From assembly GCF_030297175.1 (NCBI RefSeq), contig NZ_AP028070.1, positions 3,286,001 through 3,350,000 of the forward strand: 64,000 nt of DNA, read 5' to 3'. Each line of letters starts with the position of its first letter. Positions within the stretch are counted from its first letter, which is position 1. The translations under genes were made by a program, and so were the position numbers. The DNA comes from Marinobacter sp. LA51 (GTDB taxonomy: Bacteria > Pseudomonadota > Gammaproteobacteria > Pseudomonadales > Oleiphilaceae). The notes under the pieces were generated by a model. That model was not told the origin of the DNA and searched no databases. It worked only from the letters and a program-made list of their open reading frames with translations. Positions 39,901 through 44,760 of this stretch are shown in pieces.

Positions 39901-42900
39901 GACCGGCACCTACGGTGAACTGGTCATGGCCGCTGACGGCACCTGGACTTACTCAGCTGACAACAGCCAAGCCGCGATCCAGGGTCTCACTCAGAACGAC
40001 TCACTGTCTGAGACGTTCACGGTGACCAACGCCGATGGCGTAACCACCGAAACCGTGACCATCACCATCAACGGTACCGACGATGCGCCGGTAATCTCCG
40101 GTGACACCACCGGTTCCGTGACCGAAGACGACGCAGCTACCCTCACCACGGCCGGAACATTGGCTGCTGCCAATGGCGATGCTGGCGAAAATCAGTTCAA
40201 CGCCGAGACCCTGACTGGCACTTACGGTGAGCTGGTTATGGCCGCCGACGGCACCTGGACTTACAACGCCGATAACAGCCAAGCCGCGATCCAGGGTCTG
40301 ACCGAGAACGATTCGCTGTCTGAGACGTTCACGGTAACCAACGCCGATGGTGTGACCACCGAAACCGTGACCATCACCATCAACGGCACCGACGATGTGC
40401 CGGTGATCTCCGGTGACACCACCGGTTCCGTGACCGAAGACGATGCGGCTACGCTGACTACTACTGGCACATTGGCGGCTGCGGGTGGCGATGCGGGCGA
40501 AGATCAGTTCAACGCCGAGACCCTGAATGGCACTTACGGTGAGCTGGTGGTTAGCGAAAACGGCAGTTGGACCTACAGCGCCGACAACAGCCAGGCCGCA
40601 ATCCAGGAACTGGCCCCAGGCCAGAGCCTGAGCGAGAACTTCGTTGTCACCAACGCGGACGGCGTGACCACCGAAACGGTCACTATCACCATCAACGGCA
40701 CCGACGACGTGCCGGTGATCTCCGGTGACACTACCGGTTCCGTGACTGAAGACGATGCCTCAACGCTGACCACTACCGGCACTTTGGCTGCCGCGAATGG
40801 CGACGCCGGTGAAGATCAGTTCAACGCCGAAACTCTGAACGGTACTTACGGCAACCTCGTGGTTGGCGAAAACGGCGGCTGGACTTATTCAGCCGATAAC
40901 AGCCAGGCCGCAATTCAGGAACTGGCCCCAGGCCAGAGCCTGAGCGAGAGCTTCGTTGTCACCAATGCCGATGGTGTGACCACCGAAACGGTCACTATCA
41001 CCATCAATGGCACCGATGATGTGCCGGTGATCTCCGGTGACATCACCGGTTCCGTGACTGAAGACGAGGCCGCAACCCTGACAACGGCCGGAACATTGGC
41101 TGCCGCCAATGGCGATGCGGGCGAAGATCAGTTCACTGCCGAAACTCTGACCGGCACCTACGGTGAACTGGTCATGGCCGCTGACGGCACCTGGACTTAC
41201 TCAGCTGACAACAGCCAAGCCGCGATCCAGGGTCTCACTCAGAACGACTCACTGTCTGAGACGTTCACGGTGACCAACGCCGATGGCGTAACCACCGAAA
41301 CCGTGACCATCACCATCAACGGTACCGACGATGCGCCGGTAATCTCCGGTGACACCACCGGTTCCGTGACCGAAGACGACGCAGCTACCCTCACCACGGC
41401 CGGAACATTGGCTGCTGCCAATGGCGATGCTGGCGAAAATCAGTTCAACGCCGAGACCCTGACTGGCACTTACGGTGAGCTGGTTATGGCCGCCGACGGC
41501 ACCTGGACTTACAACGCCGATAACAGCCAAGCCGCGATCCAGGGTCTGACCGAGAACGATTCGCTGTCTGAGACGTTCACGGTAACCAACGCCGATGGTG
41601 TGACCACCGAAACCGTGACCATCACCATCAACGGCACCGACGATGTGCCGGTGATCTCCGGTGACACTACCGGTTCCGTGACTGAAGACGATGCCGCAAC
41701 GCTGACCACTACCGGCACTTTGGCTGCCGCGAATGGCGACGCCGGTGAAGATCAGTTCATTGCCGAGACCCTGACCGGTACTTACGGCGAACTGGTCATG
41801 GCCGCTAACGGCACCTGGAGCTACAGTGCCGACAACAGCCAGACCGAAATTCAGGAACTGGCCCCAGGCCAGAACCTGAGCGAGAGCTTCGTTGTTACTA
41901 ACGCGGACGGCGTGACCACCGAAACGGTCACTATCACCATCAACGGCACCGACGATGTGCCGGTGATCTCCGGTGACACCACGGGCTCCGTGACTGAAGA
42001 CGACGCCGCAACGCTGACAACCGCTGGCACTCTGGCAGCGGCGAATGGCGATGCCGGTGAAGATCAGTTCATTGCCGAGATCCTGACCGGCACCTACGGT
42101 GAGTTGGTCATGGGTACCGACGGCACCTGGACTTACAGCGCTGACAATAGTCAACCAGCTATTCAAGAGCTGTCCCAAGGCCAGACTTTGACTGAAACCT
42201 TTACTGTCACCAACGCCGATGAAGTGACGACGCAAGAAGTCATTATCACCATCAATGGCACCAATGAAGCGCCCGAAGCAACAGATGACACCTACACCAT
42301 AAACACGACCCCCGGCTTGTTAGGCGAATACTATGCCTACGAAGAAGGCCCGGATGGCTCGAATTTGACCAACCTTAGCCAGGTTGAGTCTTTCATCGCG
42401 GCGAACGGCGCCGATGCAACCTTCTTGGCCACTAACGTCGACTACGGCTCAGTTAGCGGCAACCTCGGTGGAGACAACAAACTCCAGAGTTTCCTTGGGA
42501 AGGATTCGGAATCACTTTCCAGTGACCCCAAAAACAGCTCGGATGCAATCATCAAAATGAGCGGTGAACTGGAGCTGGCACCGGGAACCTATCAATTCCA
42601 GGTACGTGCTGACGATGGTTACAGTATTCGAGTGAACGGTGAAGTGGTTGCCGAATTCGATGATAACCAGTCTGCGGCAACGCTTCAGGGCAAGGAGTTC
42701 ACTCTGGAAGGCAATGGTCCGCATAGCGTGGAGATCATCTACTGGGATCAGGGCGGTGCAGCCCGACTCGACGTGTCGTTGCGCCAAAAAGGTGGCGAAT
42801 GGCAGACGTTCGGAGCCCAGCAGGCCTCGTATGTGGTTACAAACGATGCACTTGCAGTCAACGAAAACCAGGCACTCGTCATTAACAGCGAAACTTTGCT

Positions 42901-44698
42901 GAGCAACGATTCAGATGCCAATGGCGATGATCTGGTGATTCAAAGCGTCCAAAACGCGTCTAACGGAACTGTTGCATTGGATAATTCCGGCAACGTTGTG
43001 TTCACGCCCGCCCCGTACTTCAGTGGCGAGGCTTCATTCAGCTACACCATCAGCGATGGACAAGGTGGCTCAGACACTGCGACCGTTACCGTGAACGTAC
43101 GCCCGGTCGCCAATGCACCAGAGCTTTCTGTGTCCGACATAACTGCAGTTCAGTCAGGTGCTACTGTGGTCTCCACGGGTAGTAAAGACCTCCCTGTTGA
43201 TCCTACCGCCTTCGACCTTGGCAGTGGCACGTCACGAGCAGATCTTGAACAGGAGCTGGGCGTTGAGCCCGGTTACCTGAATCAATTTGATCCGGATGTC
43301 ATGGTTGATGACGGAAACGGCGGAAAAGAGCCCTTCGACGAAGGTAACGTCCGAGTCATTGATGGCAAGATCTCTTCCTCAACTCAGACTCTCAGTGAAG
43401 GAATGGATATCTCTTGGGATTACACCTTCATCAATGGGGAAGAACTGAAGAGCGAGGTCGAAAGAGGGTTCAATGACTTGGTCGTCTTGGTTGTGACCAA
43501 ACCGGACGGTCAAAAAGAGTCAATCCTCGTAGACTCCTCGGAGCAAAAGTTCCCTGCTCAGATATCAGACGGAACTTTTAGCTATACCGCAGCTGAAACT
43601 GGCACCTACCAGTTCCAGTGGCTCGTTCTCAATGGCGGAGATCCGTACAAGGATTCATCGCTTTCGCTGAGCGCACCGACTGTCGAAGCGACAGACCTCA
43701 ACGGAAGCTATGGCACGCCGATAGCTCTGAATATTAACGCAGCACTGACGGATCAGGATGGATCCGAAAGGCTTGAAATCCTGATTTCAAACGTTCCCGA
43801 AGGCGCAGCGTTGACCGCAGGCAATAAAAACTCCAGCGGCGACTGGGTACTTTCAGCGGCAGAGTTGAATAACCTTCAACTGCTTCCACAGGCAGGGTTT
43901 AGTGGTGATATCGCCCTGAGCGTGACTGCAACCTCGACTGAAATAGCTACGGGTGAACGACAGTCGGTTACCGATACATTCACAGTCAATGTGGAGCAGA
44001 CCGGTGATCAACCCTTTGCTAACCAATACGATAGTAGCCAACAAGTCACCGAAGAAGGACAAGACCTCGACGGCACAGTGGGTAATGACTTCCTAGTAGG
44101 AGGCTCCGGTGATAACGAACTCAAAGGAGAAAGTGGTAATGACTTCCTCGTTGGCTCTGGGGGGAATGATAAGCTCAAAGGCGGCTCCGGTGATGACCTC
44201 CTAAATGGCGGGACTGGCAACGACGAGATTCAAGGCGAGGACGGGAACGACTACCTAATCGGGTACTGGGGTGACGATAAGCTCCAAGGAGGATCCGGCA
44301 ATGACGTTCTCGTTGGAGGGATAGGCAATGATGTCCTCGAAGGCGACCAAGGGGCTGATGTCTTCGCATGGGAACTCGGCGACCAATACACCAGCGATAA
44401 CAGTCTAGCCGAGGACGTTGTTAAAGATTTCGAGGTAAGTGAAGGGGACCAGCTGGACCTGAGTGATCTACTGCAAGATGCTTCCACCAGCGATCTCAGT
44501 AGCTACCTAGTAGCCGAGAAAGATGGTAGCGACACAGTTCTTTACCTGAACAAGGATGGCGAGCTATCTAATACGAAAGGTGACGATAGCTATAACGCCC
44601 AACAGTCGATAACCCTGGACAAGGTTTCCATGGATGGTCAGACATCTGAGCAGTTCATCGACACCCTGATTAACAGCGGGCACATCAAGATCGAGTAA
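24905..44698 (+). CDS. Giant LapA-type RTX adhesin, 6,597 residues
   Basis: A cell-surface adhesin for biofilm attachment. In order: an N-terminal retention module (1 to about 115) with the di-alanine LapG site PAAG (110-113) and a Gly/Ser linker; four Ig-like repeats (about 181-587); 50 VCBS-type repeats of 104 residues (588-5788); a PA14-like domain (about 5803-5970); a cadherin-like domain (about 5977-6070); an unassigned region to about 6388; RTX calcium repeats of the GGSGNDxLxGG kind (6389-6489); and a C-terminal type I secretion signal. There is no Sec signal, as expected for type I export. The exporter operon is divergent and lapGD lie just beyond it, so retention and release should follow the LapD/LapG switch. 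The frame is unbroken over 19.8 kb. Confidence 0.96.
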   Translation: MSTTVAVVANISGEAWAEAQDGSRRPLEAGDALMAGERLITAENAQIVLDFGYGETAAFGGGVTILASAEMASDFVASQQDTVIADDSVEAALASIEQALGGAIEDAEAPAAGLEGGSSGGSSSVRLARIVESIDPAGLDLEFAPYSFNAQMTEINSDSGDTPDDTQQPVTPDPVTEPGSERSSVTISSLQGGDLASSPVQVNGAGSGMPEGTPVLVTLTDQAGNTLSQEVLTGPDGTFTAIFDDVAGLVDGPFTVRATATDPDGIVVSDAANGSLDVIAGDLSVAIDNVSNTLQTIDLSGTTSDVAPGDTVSLTIADADGNTVTTDVVVNDDGTYAIEGVDVSNLVDGPLTASAIAADRNGNELVGEAPTEAELNAIEGNLTVVVDNVDNANRSIDVSGTTTDVAPGEIVNVTITDSVGNTVTTTGIVADDGSFNVDDILLITEDGSPLVDGPLTVNAGTEDRNGNNLDENAPAGTILDATDGALTVVVDGVDNANRTIDLSGTTTDVAPDETVNLTVTDSAGNVVETTGTVAEDGTFDVDGVNLTTVNGVDLVDGPLTVTATAEDRNGNSLEDNAPTGTVLNAVDDVPVISGDTTGAVTEDEVATLTTAGTLAAAGGDTGEDQFNAETLTGTYGELAMAADGTWTYSADNSQAAIQGLAQSESLTETFTVTNADGVTTETVTITINGTDDVPVISGQTTGSVTEDDAATLTTTGALAAANGDDGEDQFNAETLTGTYGELAMAADGTWTYSADNSQAVIQDLAPGQTLTDSFTVTNVDGVTTETVTITINGTDDVPVISGQTTGTVTEDEAATLTTVGTLTAANGDTGEDQFTAETLTGTYGELVMAADGTWTYSADNSQAAIQDLAPGQSLTDSFTVTNADGVTTETVTISINGTDDVPVISGDNSGSVTEDDAATLTTAGTLTAAGGDAGENQFNAETLNGTYGELVVSENGSWTYSADNSQAAIQGLTENDSLTDSFVVTNADGVTTETVTITINGTDDVPVISGDTTGSVTEDESTTLATTGTLGAANGDAGEDQFNAETLNGTYGELAMAADGTWTYSADNSQAAIQELAPGQSLSDSFVVTNADSVTTETVTITINGTDDVPVISGENSGSVTEDNAATLTTAGTLAATGGDAGEDQFTAETLTGTYGELAMAADGSWTYSADNSQAAIQGLTENDSLTDSFVVTNADGVTTETVTITINGTDDVPVISGDTTGALTEDDAATLTTAGTLTAANGDAGEDQFNAETLTGTYGNLVVGENGTWTYSADNSQGAIQDLAPGQSLSDSFVVTNADGVTTETVTITINGTDDAPVISGDTTGSVTENDAATLTTTGTLAAADGDAGEDQFNAETLNGTYGNLVVGENGDWTYSADNSQAAIQDLAPGQTLTDSFTITNADGVTTETVTITINGTDDAPVISGENSGSVTEDDAATLTTTGTLSAAGGDTGEDQFNAETLTGTYGELAMASDGSWTYSADNNQAAIQDLTENDSLTDSFVVTNADGVTTETVTITINGTDDAPVISGDTTGSVTEDDAATLTTTGTLAAANGDAGENQFNAETLNGTYGELVMAADGTWTYSADNSQAAIQELAPDQTLTDSFTVINADSVTTETVTITINGTDDVPVISGDTTGSVTEDDAATLTTAGTLAATDGDTGEDQFNAETLTGTYGELAMAADGTWTYSADNSQAAIQGLTQNDSLSETFTVTNADGVTTETVTITINGTDDVPVISGETTGSVTEDEAATLTTAGTLAAAGGDAGEDQFTAETLTGTYGELVMAADGTWSYSADNSQAAIQDLAPGQSLSDSFVVTNADGVTTETVTITINGTDDVPVISGQTSGLVTEDDAATLTTTGALAAAGGDAGEDQFNAEILTSTYGELVMTADGTWSYSADNSQTEIQELAPGQTLTDSFTVTNADGVTTETVTITINGTDDVPVISGDTTGSVTEDEAATLTTAGTLAAAGGDAGEGQFNAETLTGTYGELAMAADGTWSYSADNSQAAIQGLTQNDSLSETFTVTNADGVTTETVTITINGTDDVPVISGQTSGLVTEDDAATLTTTGALAAAGGDNGEDQFNAETLTGTYGNLVVGENGTWTYSADNSQAAIQDLAPGQSLSDSFVVTNADGVTTETVTITINGTDDVPVISGDTTGSVNEDEAATLTTAGTLAAAGGDTGEDQFNAETLTGTYGELAMAADGTWTYSADNSQAAIQELAPGQSLTDSFTVINADGVTTETVTITINGTDDVPVISGDTTGSVTENDAAMLTTTGTLAAADGDAGEDQFNAETLNGTYGNLVVGENGDWTYSADNSQAAIQDLAPGQTLTDSFTITNADGVTTETVTITINGTDDAPVISGENSGSVTEDDAATLTTTGTLSAAGGDTGEDQFNAEILNGTYGELAMAADGTWTYSADNSQAAIQGLTQNDSLSETFTVTNADGVTTETVTITINGTDDVPVISGDTTGAVTEDEAATLTTAGTLAAAGGDAGEGQFNAETLTGTYGELAMAADGTWSYSADNSQAAIQGLTQNDSLSETFTVTNADGVTTETVTITINGTDDVPVISGETTGSVTEDEAATLTTAGTLAAAGGDAGEDQFNAETLTGTYGELAMAADGTWTYSADNSQAAIQGLTQNDSLSETFTVTNADGVTTQTVTITINGTDDVPVISGETTGSVTEDEAATLTTAGTLAAAGGDAGEDQFNAETLTGTYGELAMAADGTWTYSADNSQAAIQELAPGQSLSDSFTVTNADGVTTETVTITINGTDDVPVISGDTTGSVTEDDAATLTTTGTLAAANGDAGEDQFNAETLTGTYGELVMAADGTWTYSADNSQAAIQGLNQNDSLSETFTVTNADGVTTETVTITINGTDDAPVISGETTGSVTEDDAATLTTAGTLAATGGDTGEGQFNAETLTGTYGELVMAANGTWTYSADNSQTEIQELAPGQSLSDSFVVTNADGVTTETVTITINGTDDVPVISGQTTGAVTEDDAATLTTAGTLAATGGDTGEDQFNAETLNGTYGNLVVGENGGWTYSADNSQAAVQELAPGQSLSDSFVVTNADSVTTETVTITINGTDDVPVISGDTTGSVTEDDAATLTTAGTLAAANGDAGEDQFNAETLTGTYGELVMAADGTWTYNADNSQAAIQGLTENDSLTDSFTVTNADGVTTETVTITINGTDDVPVISGDTTGSVTEDEAATLTTTGTLAAAGGDAGEDQFNAETLTGTYGELVVSENGSWTYSADNSQAAIQGLTQNDSLSETFTVTNADGVTTQTVTITINGTDDVPVISGDTTGSVTEDEAATLTTAGTLSATGGDTGEDQFNAETLTGTYGNLVVGENGTWTYSADNSQAAIQGLTQNDSLTETFTATNADGVTTETVTITINGTDDVPVISGQTTGSVTEDDAATLSTAGTLAAAGGDAGEDQFNAETLNGTYGNLVVGENGTWTYSADNSQAVIQELAPGQSLTDSFTVTNADGVTTETVTISINGTDDVPVISGENSGSVTEDDAATLTTAGTLTAAGGDTGEDQFNAETLTGTYGELVMGSDGNWTYSADNSLATIQGLTQNDSLTDSFTVTNADGVTTETVTITINGTDDVPVISGDTTGSVTEDESTTLTTTGTLAAANGDAGEDQFNAETLTGTYGELVMAADGTWTYSADNNQAVIQDLAPGQSLSDSFVVTNADGVTTETVTITINGTDDAPAISGDTSGSVTEDDAATLTTTGTLAAAGGDTGEDQFNAETLTGTYGELVMAADGSWTYSADNSQAAIQGLTQNDSLSETFTVTNADGVTTETVTITINGTDDVPVISGDTTGSVTEDDAATLTTAGTLAATGGDNGEDQFNAETLTGTYGELAMAADGTWTYSADNSQAAIQDLAPGQSLSDSFVVTNADGVTIETVTITINGTDDVPVISGQTSGLVTEDDAATLTTTGALAAAGGDAGEDQFNAEILTSTYGELVMTADGTWSYSADNSQTEIQELAPGQTLTDSFTVTNADGVTTETVTITINGTDDVPVISGDTTGSVTEDEAATLTTAGTLAAAGGDAGEGQFNAETLTGTYGELAMAADGTWSYSADNSQAAIQGLTQNDSLSETFTVTNADGVTTETVTITINGTDDVPVISGQTSGLVTEDDAATLTTTGALAAAGGDNGEDQFNAETLTGTYGNLVVGENGTWTYSADNSQAAIQDLAPGQSLSDSFVVTNADGVTTETVTITINGTDDVPVISGDTTGSVTEDDAATLTTAGTLSAAGGDTGEDQFTAETLNGTYGNLVVGKNGGWTYTADNNQTAIQGLTQNDSLTETFTVTNADGVTTETVTITINGTDDVPVISGDTTGDVTEDDAATLTTAGTLAATGGDTGEEQFNAETLTGTYGELVMAADGTWTYNADNSQAAIQGLTQNDSLTDSFTVINADGVTTETVTITINGTDDVPVISGDTFGSVTEDDAATLTTAGTLTAAGGDTGEDQFNAETLTGTYGELAMASDGSWTYSADNNQAAIQGLTQNDSLTDSFVVTNADGVTTETVTITINGTDDVPVISGDTTGAVIEDDAATLTTAGTLAAAGSDAGEDQFNAETLTGTYGELVMGSDGSWTYSADNSQAAIQDLAPGQTLTDSFTVTNADGVTTETVTITINGTDDVPVISGDTTGSVTEDDAATLTTAGTLAATGGDAGEDQFTAETLNGTYGNLVVGENGGWTYSADNSQAAIQDLAPGQTLTDSFTVTNADGVTTETVTITINGTDDVPVISGDTTGSVTEDEAATLTTTGTLAAANGDDGEDQFNTETLTGTYGELAMAADGTWTYSADNSQAAIQGLTENDSLTDSFVVTNADGVTTEMVTITINGTDDVPVISGDTTGAVTEDEAATLTTTGTLAAANGDAGEDQFNAETLSGTYGELVVSENGSWTYSADNSQAAIQGLTQNDSLSETFTVTNADGVTTETVTITINGTDDVPVISGQTTGSVTEDDAATLTTAGTLAATGGDTGEGQFNAETLTGTYGELVMAADGTWTYSADNSQAAIQGLTQNDSLSETFTVTNADGVTTETVTITINGTDDAPVISGDTTGSVTEDDAATLTTAGTLAAANGDAGENQFNAETLTGTYGELVMAADGTWTYNADNSQAAIQGLTENDSLSETFTVTNADGVTTETVTITINGTDDVPVISGDTTGSVTEDDAATLTTTGTLAAAGGDAGEDQFNAETLNGTYGELVVSENGSWTYSADNSQAAIQELAPGQSLSENFVVTNADGVTTETVTITINGTDDVPVISGDTTGSVTEDDASTLTTTGTLAAANGDAGEDQFNAETLNGTYGNLVVGENGGWTYSADNSQAAIQELAPGQSLSESFVVTNADGVTTETVTITINGTDDVPVISGDITGSVTEDEAATLTTAGTLAAANGDAGEDQFTAETLTGTYGELVMAADGTWTYSADNSQAAIQGLTQNDSLSETFTVTNADGVTTETVTITINGTDDAPVISGDTTGSVTEDDAATLTTAGTLAAANGDAGENQFNAETLTGTYGELVMAADGTWTYNADNSQAAIQGLTENDSLSETFTVTNADGVTTETVTITINGTDDVPVISGDTTGSVTEDDAATLTTTGTLAAANGDAGEDQFIAETLTGTYGELVMAANGTWSYSADNSQTEIQELAPGQNLSESFVVTNADGVTTETVTITINGTDDVPVISGDTTGSVTEDDAATLTTAGTLAAANGDAGEDQFIAEILTGTYGELVMGTDGTWTYSADNSQPAIQELSQGQTLTETFTVTNADEVTTQEVIITINGTNEAPEATDDTYTINTTPGLLGEYYAYEEGPDGSNLTNLSQVESFIAANGADATFLATNVDYGSVSGNLGGDNKLQSFLGKDSESLSSDPKNSSDAIIKMSGELELAPGTYQFQVRADDGYSIRVNGEVVAEFDDNQSAATLQGKEFTLEGNGPHSVEIIYWDQGGAARLDVSLRQKGGEWQTFGAQQASYVVTNDALAVNENQALVINSETLLSNDSDANGDDLVIQSVQNASNGTVALDNSGNVVFTPAPYFSGEASFSYTISDGQGGSDTATVTVNVRPVANAPELSVSDITAVQSGATVVSTGSKDLPVDPTAFDLGSGTSRADLEQELGVEPGYLNQFDPDVMVDDGNGGKEPFDEGNVRVIDGKISSSTQTLSEGMDISWDYTFINGEELKSEVERGFNDLVVLVVTKPDGQKESILVDSSEQKFPAQISDGTFSYTAAETGTYQFQWLVLNGGDPYKDSSLSLSAPTVEATDLNGSYGTPIALNINAALTDQDGSERLEILISNVPEGAALTAGNKNSSGDWVLSAAELNNLQLLPQAGFSGDIALSVTATSTEIATGERQSVTDTFTVNVEQTGDQPFANQYDSSQQVTEEGQDLDGTVGNDFLVGGSGDNELKGESGNDFLVGSGGNDKLKGGSGDDLLNGGTGNDEIQGEDGNDYLIGYWGDDKLQGGSGNDVLVGGIGNDVLEGDQGADVFAWELGDQYTSDNSLAEDVVKDFEVSEGDQLDLSDLLQDASTSDLSSYLVAEKDGSDTVLYLNKDGELSNTKGDDSYNAQQSITLDKVSMDGQTSEQFIDTLINSGHIKIE
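25232..25243 (+). other. Predicted LapG cleavage site PAAG in the adhesin retention module
   Basis: Codons 110-113 encode Pro-Ala-Ala-Gly directly before a Gly/Ser-rich linker (LEGGSSGGSSS). In P. fluorescens LapA the protease cuts between the alanines of TAAG at residues 108-109, nearly the same position. An earlier TAAF (residues 56-59) lies inside the folded module and fits less well. Confidence 0.75.
25447..26665 (+). repeat. Four Ig-like repeats of about 100 residues in the adhesin
   Basis: Residues 181-587 hold four related units, each built as GTT(S/T)DVAPG...VNLT(V/I)(T/A)D..GN.V followed by LVDGPLTV.A...DRNGN. They resemble the Ig-like stalk repeats near the N-terminus of BapA-type adhesins. 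The first unit is the most divergent; the last two are most alike. Confidence 0.8.
26666..42268 (+). repeat. Array of 50 VCBS-type repeats, 312 bp (104 residues) each
   Basis: Each unit runs DVPVISGDTTGSVTEDDAAT, then LTTAGTLAA, a GEDQFNAETL segment, TYGEL or TYGNL, WTYSADNSQ, and ends TVTITINGTD. The first VPVIS valine codon is at 26669 and the matching codon after the last unit is at 42269, a distance of exactly 15,600 bp, or 50 times 312. Units starting at 26669, 26981, 27293, 27605 and 27917 were checked by position and keep the period. VCBS repeats form the extended, calcium-stiffened arm of large adhesins. Confidence 0.93.
30277..31317 (+). repeat. 1,041-bp block duplicated at 36517-37557 within the VCBS array
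   Basis: Comparing line by line, 30277-31317 and 36517-37557 agree at every base except one (C at 30375, T at 36615, a Thr to Ile change). The offset is 6,240 bp, exactly 20 repeat units. Neighbouring units differ much more, so this is a recent copying event by recombination or gene conversion. Confidence 0.88.
42311..42820 (+). other. PA14-like domain in the adhesin C-terminal region
   Basis: Residues about 5803-5970 open PGLLGEYYAYEEG and contain PGTYQFQVRADDGYSIRVNG and HSVEIIYWDQGGAARLDVS, the usual PA14 strands. PA14 domains of other large adhesins bind sugars, so this is the best candidate for a ligand-binding tip. Confidence 0.8.
44069..44371 (+). repeat. RTX nonapeptide calcium-binding repeats
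   Basis: About nine glycine/aspartate nonapeptides (such as GGSGDNELK, GESGNDFLV, GGTGNDEIQ) span residues 6389-6489, ending DQGADVFAW. They fold on meeting external calcium and help pull the protein out. The last 108 residues then form the C-terminal type I signal. Confidence 0.9.
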
Positions 44699-44709
44699 AA
44701 GTCGGAGAA

Positions 44710-44743
44710 CCGGTGGTCGGGGTAACAATGCCCCCGCCACCGG
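44710..44743. terminator. Strong hairpin between the adhesin gene and the convergent channel gene
   Basis: CCGGTGG pairs with CCACCGG and, inside that, CGGGG with CCCCG, leaving a loop of about 8 nt. It lies 12 bp past the adhesin stop and 18 bp from the stop of the opposite gene. No T-run follows directly. Confidence 0.65.
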
Positions 44744-44760
44744 AATGCTGCCGTTTTGCT

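Noticed and set aside
26700..42240. Many antisense open frames of 60-330 codons within the adhesin gene, such as 41249-42235 and 29936-30433
   Set aside because: They recur with the 312-bp period and mirror the repeat's base composition; they have no ribosome-binding sites or protein family features.
26666..42268. Regular direct repeats that could suggest a CRISPR-like array
   Set aside because: The 312-bp units are coding throughout, have no short repeat/unique spacer pattern, and keep one reading frame; no cas genes are present.
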